A DNA stretch of 64,000 nucleotides from Solitalea longa (lineage in GTDB: Bacteria; Bacteroidota; Bacteroidia; Sphingobacteriales; Sphingobacteriaceae): contig NZ_PQVF01000005.1 in assembly GCF_002920915.1 (NCBI RefSeq), positions 1 to 64,000 on the forward strand, read 5' to 3'. Position 1 is the stretch's first letter, and each line of letters begins with the position of its first letter. The notes beneath the pieces were generated by a model, which saw only the letters and a program-made list of their open reading frames with translations, had not been told where the DNA came from and did not search any database. The translations under genes were made by a program, and so were the position numbers. Positions 43,069 to 50,869 of the stretch are shown here, piece after piece.

Positions 43069-43169
43069 ACATCATATTTTTGAAACGATAGAACTAAACT
43101 TTAATTAGTTTTTAATCGTTACGGATGTAAACTGAACATGGTTGCCTTGTCAACTTTTAATGCAAACAA

Positions 43170-43203
43170 AAAGGTCTGATGCAGTGAGTGCATCAGACCT
43201 TTA
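43170..43203 (-). terminator. Rho-independent terminator of the M28 peptidase
   Basis: AAGGTCTGATGCA pairs with TGCATCAGACCTT around a short loop, and the minus strand continues with a T run. It lies 21 bases past the M28 stop and upstream of the CHRD operon. Confidence 0.9.
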
Positions 43204-43223
43204 AAATACCTTACGGGTTATAG

Positions 43224-44612
43224 TTACCGGTTGCTTTGTGCTCTTTTTATATTCTTTGGACTACTTGGATCATCTTTGTAATTAGTAATCCGCGTTGGTG
43301 TAAACCGTCCTTTTATAAGATCGTCAGAAACGTAGGCTATGGCTTTAACAATGTCGAGCATGTTCTCCACCTCAATCGTGTTCATATCATCTCTAACAGA
43401 GTTAAAGTAACGATCAATGTCGATTTGAACCGTAGAAAACGTATGCGATGGAACACCCATCATCCCCAATGGAGTGTTGGCAGCCTGATAAAAAAGCCCT
43501 TTTTCTTTGTACGGATCAGCTTTGAATTTGAATTTTATCTTTTCTGCAGCATCTGAAAAATGCTTACCTAAATCACTCTTATCATAACCGGTTATAAATG
43601 CCGATCTAAGGCCAAACTTTGATTCCTTTCCGATTGCGTCAATATTAACTACGGCAACAGTATTTTCCGCTTCAAAATGCTTAGCGAAATATTTTGAGCT
43701 GGTAGAACTCACCGTTTCGGCGCCATAGTTCACAAATACCAAGGTTCTTTCGTTATCACCCTTTTCTTTAAAATACTTGGCAAGTGCCAATACTGCAGTT
43801 ACTCCCGAAGCATTTTCATCGGCTCCGTTCGCAATCGAATCGCCTTTATTGGCATTAATTACTCCAAGGTTATCATAATGGGCCGAGAAAATCACATACT
43901 GATCTTTTTTACTTTTTCCGGGGATAGTTCCAATTAGATTGCTCATCGGCACATGATTCACCTCTGCTTTAATGGAGATATCATACATTGGAAGTTTCTT
44001 TTTGTCGGTAAGAATAAATACATACGCGTTTTTCGATAAAGAAGTAGTGTCGCTTTCAAAACGATCACGTTTAAACCTCGATTTATAAATACTAAAGAAT
44101 GGCTTTAATTGATTATCAATTAATACAATTGCGTCTTTTTTTGTTGATTCAATATCCTTCAGCCGCTTTAGAATATCATCATTCGGGCCTACATACTCAA
44201 CCCTTACTGTGTCTTTATCTGTGTTCTTCCAGCTAAGCTCTTTTTTGTCGGAGATATAAATAATGTTCTTATTATCAACCACCGAATCGCCAACTTTAAC
44301 AACTCCAGCTAATGATTTAACCCGAACAGAAGGAAATCCTTGACGGTAACCTTCAACGCCCTGCATTTTCATGGGTTCAAGCCCAATTTGTTTATACTGA
44401 TGTTCGATGTAGTTCGCAGCCTTTTCGGCCCCGTGATTAAACAATCCGCGTCCCAGCATAGAATCGGCCGCCAGTGTTGAGATGATCTGTTTTAGTTCAT
44501 CCTCTTTAATATTAATAGTATTGGTAATCTTTTTATAGGCAGTGTCAACCTTTTGGGCATATGTTAAGTTGGCTATAAAAACGGCGATAAGTACGAGAAT
44601 AATACGCTTCAT
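43224..44612 (-). CDS. Exported M28 family zinc peptidase
   Basis: A 462-residue aminopeptidase-like enzyme with signal peptide (MKRIILVLIAVFIANLTYA). The two-zinc site is visible in IFSAHYDNLG (His, Asp), NGADENASGVTAVLALAKYF (Asp) and further acidic and histidine residues near AIGKES and SHTFSTVQIDID. An inserted domain lies between the signal and the zinc site (about 100-215), as in PA-domain-bearing members. It is the downstream neighbour of a DUF4407 gene, with seven bases between, so the two probably share a transcript. Confidence 0.87.
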   Translation of the reverse strand: MKRIILVLIAVFIANLTYAQKVDTAYKKITNTINIKEDELKQIISTLAADSMLGRGLFNHGAEKAANYIEHQYKQIGLEPMKMQGVEGYRQGFPSVRVKSLAGVVKVGDSVVDNKNIIYISDKKELSWKNTDKDTVRVEYVGPNDDILKRLKDIESTKKDAIVLIDNQLKPFFSIYKSRFKRDRFESDTTSLSKNAYVFILTDKKKLPMYDISIKAEVNHVPMSNLIGTIPGKSKKDQYVIFSAHYDNLGVINANKGDSIANGADENASGVTAVLALAKYFKEKGDNERTLVFVNYGAETVSSTSSKYFAKHFEAENTVAVVNIDAIGKESKFGLRSAFITGYDKSDLGKHFSDAAEKIKFKFKADPYKEKGLFYQAANTPLGMMGVPSHTFSTVQIDIDRYFNSVRDDMNTIEVENMLDIVKAIAYVSDDLIKGRFTPTRITNYKDDPSSPKNIKRAQSNR

Positions 44613-44619
44613 CTATTTT

Positions 44620-45798
44620 TTAAGTCTGATCTGTATATAATTCCTTATTAGGTGTTAGCTTTTGTTTTTTCCAATCTTCAATTTCTGCCAGTTCAGTAAT
44701 TGTTTCCGCTTCTGTGCGTTCTTCATTTAGCTTAAGTTGCTTATTCAATTCCAATTCAACCGCTCTTTCCTGCATTGCGTTACGAACCTCGATCTTCTTC
44801 TCGCCTTCCTTTAAAAGCTCATGCATTTTTACAGATTCAATCGCAAATATCTCTTCGTCATAAGGTCCTTTTGCTGTTAGCAATTTAACGATTACAGGCA
44901 AACATTCAAATGCAACAAATAGCAAACTGATAAATAAGACCGCGGTTGGCGTTGATCCATCATCTTTCCCATTTCTTAATACCGAAATTTGTGCCAAACC
45001 CCGGTTTCGGTCAGCAAATCCAGCAACATTGGCCATACTATCCAATGACCTTTCATCCAAAATTACCTGACGGTTTAAGCCATCCAGCTCTTTCCGACTG
45101 GCAATTAAACTGTCTAACGTTAAACCTTCGGCCCTTAAAAATGCTAAACGTTTTTCCTTCTCAATAATTACGCCTTCTTTCATTTTAGCATACGGACCAT
45201 AGCCCATTTTACCAGAAGTTTGGTTGGTTCGGTCACCAAATATCTCCTGATTCAACACATAGCGTAATTGTTTTACCTCTTTATCCAAACTGTCGGCCTC
45301 TTTTTGTAACGAAGTCCGTTTATTCAGTTCGATGGTATACTTTTTTGCAAAGCTTAGATTAATGGTATCTATTTTGGCTTTGTGGTCCGATAAATAATTT
45401 TCCTTTAGTTTCGAGCGGATCTCTTTATCAAATATTTTTAATTCCAATGGCCGGGCTATTACCACCGCCACAAGAATAGCCAAAATCAAACGCGGCAATG
45501 CCTGCAGCAATTGTTTGAACCAGGATCCGTGTTTGCTGATACTGGAAACTATGTATCGGTCGAGGTTGAAAATTGCCAGGCCCCACAGCAGTCCGAATAC
45601 CAACGCAAAAACAACAGCCAAATTACTGCCCGAAAAAACAAACCATAATGCATAACCTCCAGACAAGGCTGCAAAAACGGCTGTAAAAAACACAGTTGCA
45701 CCAATACTGAAATACTTATTATGCTCAGTTGTATGTTTTAAGAGAACTTCTTTATTAACGCCTGAACAAAACCAAAAAAAACGTTGTAATCTATCCAT
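44620..45798 (-). CDS. DUF4407 integral membrane protein
   Basis: A 392-residue protein starting MDRLQRFFWFCSGVNKEVLLKH. Two N-terminal membrane segments pack into FSIGATVFFTAVFAALSGGYALWFVFSG and LAVVFALVFGLLWGLAIFNLDRY, a third lies at LILAILVAVVIARPL, and a last at TAVLFISLLFVAFECLPVIVKLL (about 290-313). Between them is a long coiled coil (about 145-275), and a second one ends the protein. The layout fits DUF4407, of unknown function. It is coupled to the M28 peptidase by a seven-base gap. Confidence 0.8.
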   Translation of the reverse strand: MDRLQRFFWFCSGVNKEVLLKHTTEHNKYFSIGATVFFTAVFAALSGGYALWFVFSGSNLAVVFALVFGLLWGLAIFNLDRYIVSSISKHGSWFKQLLQALPRLILAILVAVVIARPLELKIFDKEIRSKLKENYLSDHKAKIDTINLSFAKKYTIELNKRTSLQKEADSLDKEVKQLRYVLNQEIFGDRTNQTSGKMGYGPYAKMKEGVIIEKEKRLAFLRAEGLTLDSLIASRKELDGLNRQVILDERSLDSMANVAGFADRNRGLAQISVLRNGKDDGSTPTAVLFISLLFVAFECLPVIVKLLTAKGPYDEEIFAIESVKMHELLKEGEKKIEVRNAMQERAVELELNKQLKLNEERTEAETITELAEIEDWKKQKLTPNKELYTDQT

Positions 45799-45907
45799 TG
45801 CTATACATGGTTGTATGTATTACAAAGGTTGATGTTTTTCGGCAAATTTTCTGAAATATTTTTGTTGCAAAAACCAACTGAGCGAAAGATACATTTGGCA
45901 GTTAATA

Positions 45908-46393
45908 CTAAAGTGTAGTTTTAAATTCACACCTGGCAATATCTTTTTTAAGAGCCTCCAATCGCTCATCGGTGAGTGCAAATTTCAATGCTTTTTTAAA
46001 ATGTTCAATAGCGAGATCAAAATCCTGGCGTAGTTCAAACAAGTATCCATACCTGATATGAACCGCGCATTTATCAACCTTTGCCACTGATAATGATGCA
46101 TCTAAAATTAATTCAGCCTCAATCCATCTTTCGGCATCAGTTAATAATGCGGCTAAATTAATGTATGGATGCGGATAGGAAGGTTCATATTTTATTGCCG
46201 CACGATAATGATTTTCGGCTTTCTCAAAATCTTCCAATTGGGTCTTATAAATCCATCCCAACGAATTATGAACATGAGCAGAGGTGGGTTCTTCCGTTAA
46301 CATTTGCTCATACATTTGCTTTGCTTCAAGGTAAGCACTATTTCTTATTGAAGCTTCTGCTTCCAGGTACAGGTCTTCTAAACGGTTCATCAT
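45908..46393 (-). CDS. Tetratricopeptide-repeat protein
   Basis: A 161-residue cytosolic protein made of TPR repeats: EAEASIRNSAYLEAKQMYEQML, AHVHNSLGWIYKTQLEDFEKAENHY, PHPYINLAALLTDAERWIEAELIL and RYGYLFELRQDFDLAIEHFKKAL. No signal peptide, no catalytic domain. It lies upstream of the DUF4407 gene with 109 bases between, so operon membership is uncertain. The partner protein is unknown. Confidence 0.75.
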   Translation of the reverse strand: MMNRLEDLYLEAEASIRNSAYLEAKQMYEQMLTEEPTSAHVHNSLGWIYKTQLEDFEKAENHYRAAIKYEPSYPHPYINLAALLTDAERWIEAELILDASLSVAKVDKCAVHIRYGYLFELRQDFDLAIEHFKKALKFALTDERLEALKKDIARCEFKTTL

Positions 46394-46444
46394 TCTTTAT
46401 TGAGTATAACAGTTGCAATAATAAAGATGTGATGATTATAATAA

Positions 46445-46477
46445 AAGAGATCCACTTTAATTAAAGCAGATCTCTTT
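46445..46477 (-). terminator. Rho-independent terminator of the small membrane protein gene
   Basis: AAAGAGATC (46445-46453) and GATCTCTTT (46469-46477) pair, with an inner CTTTAATTAAAG stem. On the minus strand a TTTTATT tail follows. Confidence 0.75.
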
Positions 46478-46499
46478 CAAACCGGTATAGTTATTTTAT

Positions 46500-46787
46500 C
46501 TAATGATGAAGAAAGCCCGTCCAAAGAAATAACACATATAAAGTAGCTACCACTAAAAACAATACGGTAAGTGCAAATGCGAAACCATTGTGCCCCAGGT
46601 TATACCATTCGCGAACAATCAGGCCTGGTAACAGAATACAATAGGCCAATAAAATGGTCCAACGATAATCACTAAAAACGCCGGTGAAAAGAATTACTGC
46701 GGAAATAGCCATGCATAGAATCAAAATCATCCATGAGTTTCGATTGAATTGGCTGTCGTTGTGGGTATCAAAAAAGAACGTTTTCAT
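46500..46787 (-). CDS. Hypothetical three-pass membrane protein
   Basis: A 95-residue protein with three membrane segments (about 18-36, 43-58, 70-90). The N-terminus is polar with HNDSQFNRNS; the end is WTGFLHH. I recognise no family. It is a single-gene unit closed by its own terminator, before the arginine cluster. Confidence 0.55.
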   Translation of the reverse strand: MKTFFFDTHNDSQFNRNSWMILILCMAISAVILFTGVFSDYRWTILLAYCILLPGLIVREWYNLGHNGFAFALTVLFLVVATLYVLFLWTGFLHH

Positions 46788-47051
46788 AGAAATAAATCTA
46801 TTGTAATAAAATCATTTTCAATTACTTATAAATATACTCAAAGCCTGATGAAAGCCCAAATACTCCAATGAATCTATTGTGCATTAACAGTTTGGCAATT
46901 AATATTTTTTTTATTTGCGATTTTTAAATTAAAATGTGAATATTTGTAAAAAATCATAATAAATTAATTAACTGTTTATTAATTATATAACTAATAGTCT
47001 TCATTCATACTGATTGAGCAATTAGTTAAAACAATAAAGAATCCAAAACAG

Positions 47052-47177
47052 ATGAAAAAACACTTTTTATCATACGTAACCGATATGATAAACGCTTCGA
47101 AAGAAGTGGTTTTTTCTACGCTAATGAGTGTAGTTTTTGTTCACCCAACCCCGGTTGCTTATTTCCCGCGACGCTGA
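47052..47177 (+). CDS. Candidate leader peptide upstream of the arginine cluster
   Basis: A 41-codon frame, ATG at 47052 and TGA at 47175, lies in an otherwise empty 540-base gap. It starts MKKHFLSYVTDM and ends HPTPVAYFPRR, that is, with two arginine codons (CGA CGC) just before the stop, after a proline-rich stretch. Its end overlaps a small hairpin and an internal hairpin followed by T residues lies within it. A regulatory arrest peptide sensing arginine is a possible role. A separate promoter-like element between it and the first arginine gene speaks against, so it may also be a small protein gene or chance. Confidence 0.4.
   Translation: MKKHFLSYVTDMINASKEVVFSTLMSVVFVHPTPVAYFPRR
47116..47138 (+). 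promoter_or_regulatory. Terminator-like hairpin inside the leader frame
   Basis: CTACGC (47116-47121) can pair with GTGTAG (47128-47133) with one G-U pair around TAATGA, followed by five T. CTACGC recurs at 47202-47207, so an alternative pairing is possible. A second short stem, GACGC/GCGTC at 47170-47174 and 47179-47183, encloses the stop codon. Attenuation is speculative. Confidence 0.35.
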
Positions 47178-47300
47178 TGCGTCCATTTTATCACCGACTG
47201 TCTACGCGATGGTCAAGCCTCACATAAAGTTTTCCTGAACATTTAACGTTAACTAAACATTAAAAGCTGAATTTTAAACCAGCACTGTTGATTTAGTTGG

Positions 47301-47308
47301 TATTTTTG
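47301..47308 (+). promoter_or_regulatory. Possible -7 promoter element of the arginine cluster
   Basis: TATTTTTG fits TAnnTTTG and ends 22 bases before the GTG start of the first arginine-cluster gene. No clear -33 element. Confidence 0.45.
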
Positions 47309-47330
47309 TAATCATTTCATTTTAGAAGAA

Positions 47331-48014
47331 GTGCAACTTTCTGATTTTGACATAATTGTTGCCAGCGAGCAACATATTTCATATGCTGAGCAAATAGTGG
47401 AGGAAATGGCTGAATCGGCCAAAGCCAGAGGAACCGGTATTGCCAGACGCTCACCCGATTACGTTGCGAATAAAATGCAAGAAGGCAAAGCCGTAATTGC
47501 TTTGCACAAAGACGGAACCTGGGCTGGTTTCTGTTATATCGAAACCTGGAGCCATGGAAAATTCGTTGCCAATTCAGGCTTAATTGTCAATCCTGAGTTT
47601 AGAAAAGTAGGCCTTGCGAAGGCTATCAAATACAAAATCTTCGAACTTTCTCGTCAGCAATACCCCGATTCTAAAATTTTCGGACTAACTACCGGTTTGG
47701 CAGTGATGAAGATCAACTCCGAATTAGGTTATGAGCCTGTAACTTATTCAGAACTCACCACCGATGAAGAGTTTTGGAAAGGCTGTCAGAGCTGTGTAAA
47801 TCATGATATTTTAATGAGCAAAGGCCGCAAAAACTGCCTTTGTACGGCAATGCTTTACGATCCGGCTGAAAAAGAGCCTCCAAAAGAAGAAGAAGAAGTA
47901 AAAAAAGAGGAGCACCTGGAAAAGGTTACTCATAAATCGAAATTGTTTGAACGTATTGAACGCAAACTTGGTTCGTTCAAACTGTTTAATGCTTTCTTTT
48001 TAAACAAATACTAA
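47331..48014 (+). CDS. GNAT acyltransferase, candidate N-acylglutamate synthase of the arginine cluster
   Basis: A 227-residue GNAT protein starting at GTG. The fold is seen in IALHKDGTWAGFCYIETWSHGKFVANSGLIVNPEFRKVGLAKAIKYKIFEL, with the acyl-CoA loop FRKVGLA. The C-terminus has a cysteine-containing segment (GCQSCVNHDI) and an acidic Lys/Glu-rich tail. As first gene before argG it is the natural candidate for the missing first step, transfer of an acyl group to glutamate. If the pathway is the succinyl one, the donor would be succinyl-CoA. The family assignment is firm, the substrate is inferred. Confidence 0.75.
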   Translation: MQLSDFDIIVASEQHISYAEQIVEEMAESAKARGTGIARRSPDYVANKMQEGKAVIALHKDGTWAGFCYIETWSHGKFVANSGLIVNPEFRKVGLAKAIKYKIFELSRQQYPDSKIFGLTTGLAVMKINSELGYEPVTYSELTTDEEFWKGCQSCVNHDILMSKGRKNCLCTAMLYDPAEKEPPKEEEEVKKEEHLEKVTHKSKLFERIERKLGSFKLFNAFFLNKY

Positions 48015-48134
48015 TTGCAACGCAGCTAAAAACGCGTAACATGATATTAACTGATTTTATAAAACCAAAGCAATCACACGGAAAAAGTCTTCCGGATCAT
48101 TAGTGGCTGTTTTTATTATTTCTTAACCCCCCAA

Positions 48135-49322
48135 ATGAAAAAAGTAGTATTGGCTTTTAGCGGCGGATTGGACACCTCTTACTGCGCCGTATACCTGTCG
48201 AAGGTAAAAAACATGGAGGTACATGCCGTAACTGTTGACACAGGCGGTTTTAGCAAAGAAGAACTTGTTCAGATTGAAGAACGCGCACTTTCCCTTGGCG
48301 CAAAAACCTACCGATGCATTAACGAAATAGACAACTATTACGAAAGCTGCATTAAGTATCTCATCTTCGGAAATATCTTAAAAAATAACACTTATCCCCT
48401 TTCTGTAAGCGCGGAACGCATTGCACAGGCTATGGCTATTGCAAAATATGCTAAGGAAATTGGAGCTGAAGCAATTGCCCATGGTTCTACCGGAGCGGGC
48501 AATGACCAGGTACGTTTTGATATGGTTTTCCAAATTCTAACTCCTGAAGTTGAGATCATCACTCCTATCCGCGACAATAAACTTTCGCGTGAGGCAGAGA
48601 TCGAATTCTTAGCAAGATATGATGTTGTTTACAGTGCGGAAAAAGCTAAATACTCTATTAACAAAGGCATTTGGGGAACATCTGTTGGCGGTGCAGAAAC
48701 CCTTACCTCTAACGGTTTCTTACCGGAAAGTGCATGGCCAACGCAGGTAACTAAATCAGAGCCAGAAGATATTACTTTGCATTTTGAAGCAGGTGAACTT
48801 AAAGGCATCAATGATAAAAAATATGAAAAATCGGCTGACGCAATTTTAGCCTTAACTGCAATTGCTGCTCCTTTCGGAATTGGCCGTGATATTCATATTG
48901 GTGATACCATTATAGGTATTAAAGGCCGTGTAGGCTTTGAAGCACCTGCTCCTTTGATTATTATTAAGGCACACCACACTTTAGAAAAGCATGTGCTTAC
49001 CAAATGGCAGTTGTACTGGAAAGACCAGCTAGCCATGTTCTACGGAAACTGGTTGCATGAGGGTCAGCTACTTGATCCAACAATGCGAGACATTGAATCA
49101 TTTTTACAGAGCACTCAACAGTTTGTTACCGGAAAAGTATTTGTAAGTCTTCGCCCTTACCAGTTTTTGGTTACGGGTATTGAATCAGATCATGATTTGA
49201 TGAGCGCCAAATTTGGCAGCTACGGCGAGATGAACAATACCTGGAGTGGCGAAGATGTTAAAGGCTTTACCAAGATATTCGGTAACCAGGTGAGTATATA
49301 TCATAAAGTGAACAATTTATAA
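48135..49322 (+). CDS. argG: Argininosuccinate synthase
   Basis: Joins citrulline and aspartate with ATP to argininosuccinate, the second-last step. The PP-loop AFSGGLDTSY starts at residue 7, and GSTGAGNDQVRFDMVFQ and SINKGIWGTSVGG follow as in the family. It has 395 residues. It is the second gene of the cluster, 120 bases after the GNAT gene. Confidence 0.96.
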   Translation: MKKVVLAFSGGLDTSYCAVYLSKVKNMEVHAVTVDTGGFSKEELVQIEERALSLGAKTYRCINEIDNYYESCIKYLIFGNILKNNTYPLSVSAERIAQAMAIAKYAKEIGAEAIAHGSTGAGNDQVRFDMVFQILTPEVEIITPIRDNKLSREAEIEFLARYDVVYSAEKAKYSINKGIWGTSVGGAETLTSNGFLPESAWPTQVTKSEPEDITLHFEAGELKGINDKKYEKSADAILALTAIAAPFGIGRDIHIGDTIIGIKGRVGFEAPAPLIIIKAHHTLEKHVLTKWQLYWKDQLAMFYGNWLHEGQLLDPTMRDIESFLQSTQQFVTGKVFVSLRPYQFLVTGIESDHDLMSAKFGSYGEMNNTWSGEDVKGFTKIFGNQVSIYHKVNNL

Positions 49323-49331
49323 ACGCTAAGT

Positions 49332-49400
49332 GATAGAATGACTGAATGATAGAATGAGTGAATATTCTGTCATTCAATCCTTCTTTCATTCAACCATAGT
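49332..49400. repeat. GAATGA / TCATTC inverted repeats between argG and argC
   Basis: GATAGAATGACTGAATGATAG on the left is echoed in inverted form by TCTGTCATTCAATC on the right, with related short units. Same family as the array at 6090-6152. Located between two co-directed genes, it may fold as a stem-loop in the message. Confidence 0.6.
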
Positions 49401-49404
49401 ACTA

Positions 49405-50412
49405 ATGCAACAAACTACCATACGTGCAGGCATCATCGGCGGAGCTGGTTATACAGGCGGCGAATTATTACGCATCCTGATTAACCATCCAAATGTTGAA
49501 ATTGCCTTTGTACATAGTAATAGTAATGCCGGCAATTTAGTTTCAGATGTCCACACCGATCTACTGGGTGATACCGATCTGAAATTTGCGGCAGAAACAT
49601 CCCAGAATATCGACGTTTTGTTTTTATGTGTGGGTCATGGCGATGCTAAGAAATTCCTTTCAGCAAATCACTTTGATGCACGAATTAAAATCATTGACTT
49701 AAGCCAGGATTTCCGTTTAAATAAGGCGGATGGCCATATTTTAAATGCAGAACAAGGCGACAGAACTTTTACCTACGGATTGCCTGAACTTCAGCGGGAG
49801 GACATTAAATCAGCTCAAAACATTGCTAACCCAGGTTGTTTTGCCACCTGTATTCAGTTAGCATTATTGCCATTGGCTGCCAAAGGTTTGTTAAACGAAG
49901 AAGTTCATATTTCGGCCACAACCGGTTCAACTGGGGCGGGCCAATCATTAAGTACTACTTCACATTTCTCTTGGCGAAACAATAATCTTTCTGTTTACAA
50001 AGCTTTCGGTCATCAGCATCTAAAAGAGATCACTCAAAGTGTAAAGCAATTGCAGAACGGTTTTTCCAAGGAAATTAATTTTATACCTTACAGAGGTGAC
50101 TTTGCCAGAGGAATCATGGTTTCCGCTTATACAGAATTTGAGGGTACACAAGAAGAGGCAGAGAAGCTTTATACAGATTTCTATGCTTCACATCCGTTTA
50201 CGCATGTTTCAGGTAACAATATTGACCTCAAGCAGGTAGTGAACACCAACAAATGCTTAGTTCATGTAGAAAAACATGGCAGTAAGCTAATGGTACTGAG
50301 CATTATCGATAACCTGTTAAAAGGAGCTTCGGGACAAGCGGTTCAAAACATGAATTTAATGTTTGGCTTAGATGAAAACGCCGGATTGAGACTAAAACCG
50401 GTAGGATTTTAG
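49405..50412 (+). CDS. argC: N-acyl-gamma-glutamyl-phosphate reductase
   Basis: Reduces the acylglutamyl phosphate with NADPH to the semialdehyde. The NADP loop IIGGAGYTGGELLR, the catalytic cysteine in ANPGCFATCIQL and the histidine in RGHxxE-like FGHQHLKEITQ are in place. The ATG at 49405 gives 335 residues; the frame is open 17 codons further upstream, into the repeat, and that part does not look like protein. It follows argG. Confidence 0.95.
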   Translation: MQQTTIRAGIIGGAGYTGGELLRILINHPNVEIAFVHSNSNAGNLVSDVHTDLLGDTDLKFAAETSQNIDVLFLCVGHGDAKKFLSANHFDARIKIIDLSQDFRLNKADGHILNAEQGDRTFTYGLPELQREDIKSAQNIANPGCFATCIQLALLPLAAKGLLNEEVHISATTGSTGAGQSLSTTSHFSWRNNNLSVYKAFGHQHLKEITQSVKQLQNGFSKEINFIPYRGDFARGIMVSAYTEFEGTQEEAEKLYTDFYASHPFTHVSGNNIDLKQVVNTNKCLVHVEKHGSKLMVLSIIDNLLKGASGQAVQNMNLMFGLDENAGLRLKPVGF

Positions 50413-50448
50413 GGTAGTTTTAAGTGATAAGTATTTAGTAATAAGTAA

Positions 50449-50808
50449 ATGCAGGATTATAGAAAACTACTCGTTTGGCAACGTTCACATCTGTTCACTC
50501 TTGAGATTTATAAAATCTCGACGGATTTTCCAAAATCTGAACAGTTCGGTGTTACTAGTCAGATTAGACGTGCTGTTTTTTCAATTCAAAGCAATGTGGC
50601 CGAAGGATGCGGAAAGTATACAAAAAATGATTTGGCGAACTATCTTCAAACATCTTTAGGCTCCGTAAACGAAGTTTCATACTTATTACTTCTTTCAAAA
50701 GACCTAGAATACATATCAAAAGAGAGCTACAATAAGTTAGATTCAGAAATAGATGAAATTAGAGCAATGATGATTGCATTAATCAACAAAGTAAGAGGAA
50801 ATGAATAA
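50449..50808 (+). CDS. Four-helix-bundle protein (23S rRNA intervening-sequence type)
   Basis: A 119-residue protein whose start MQDYRKLLVWQRSHLFTLEIYKIS and the segment VTSQIRRAVFSIQSNVAEGCGKYTKNDLANYLQTSLGSVNEV are the hallmark of the family first seen in rRNA intervening sequences and widespread as free-standing genes. No enzyme motif; the function is unknown. It sits inside the arginine cluster, between argC and argD, with short spacers (36 and 61 bases), and looks like an insertion into an otherwise biosynthetic operon. Confidence 0.9.
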   Translation: MQDYRKLLVWQRSHLFTLEIYKISTDFPKSEQFGVTSQIRRAVFSIQSNVAEGCGKYTKNDLANYLQTSLGSVNEVSYLLLLSKDLEYISKESYNKLDSEIDEIRAMMIALINKVRGNE

Positions 50809-50869
50809 AATTCCATGCTTTTAACAATCATAGAATTACTTCAAAACTAATTACTCAAAACTTAGAACT

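Noticed and set aside
47052-47177. Leader frame as a fragment of a decayed larger gene
   Set aside because: No similar frame continues after the stop in any phase, and no known domain is seen; kept as a candidate leader instead.
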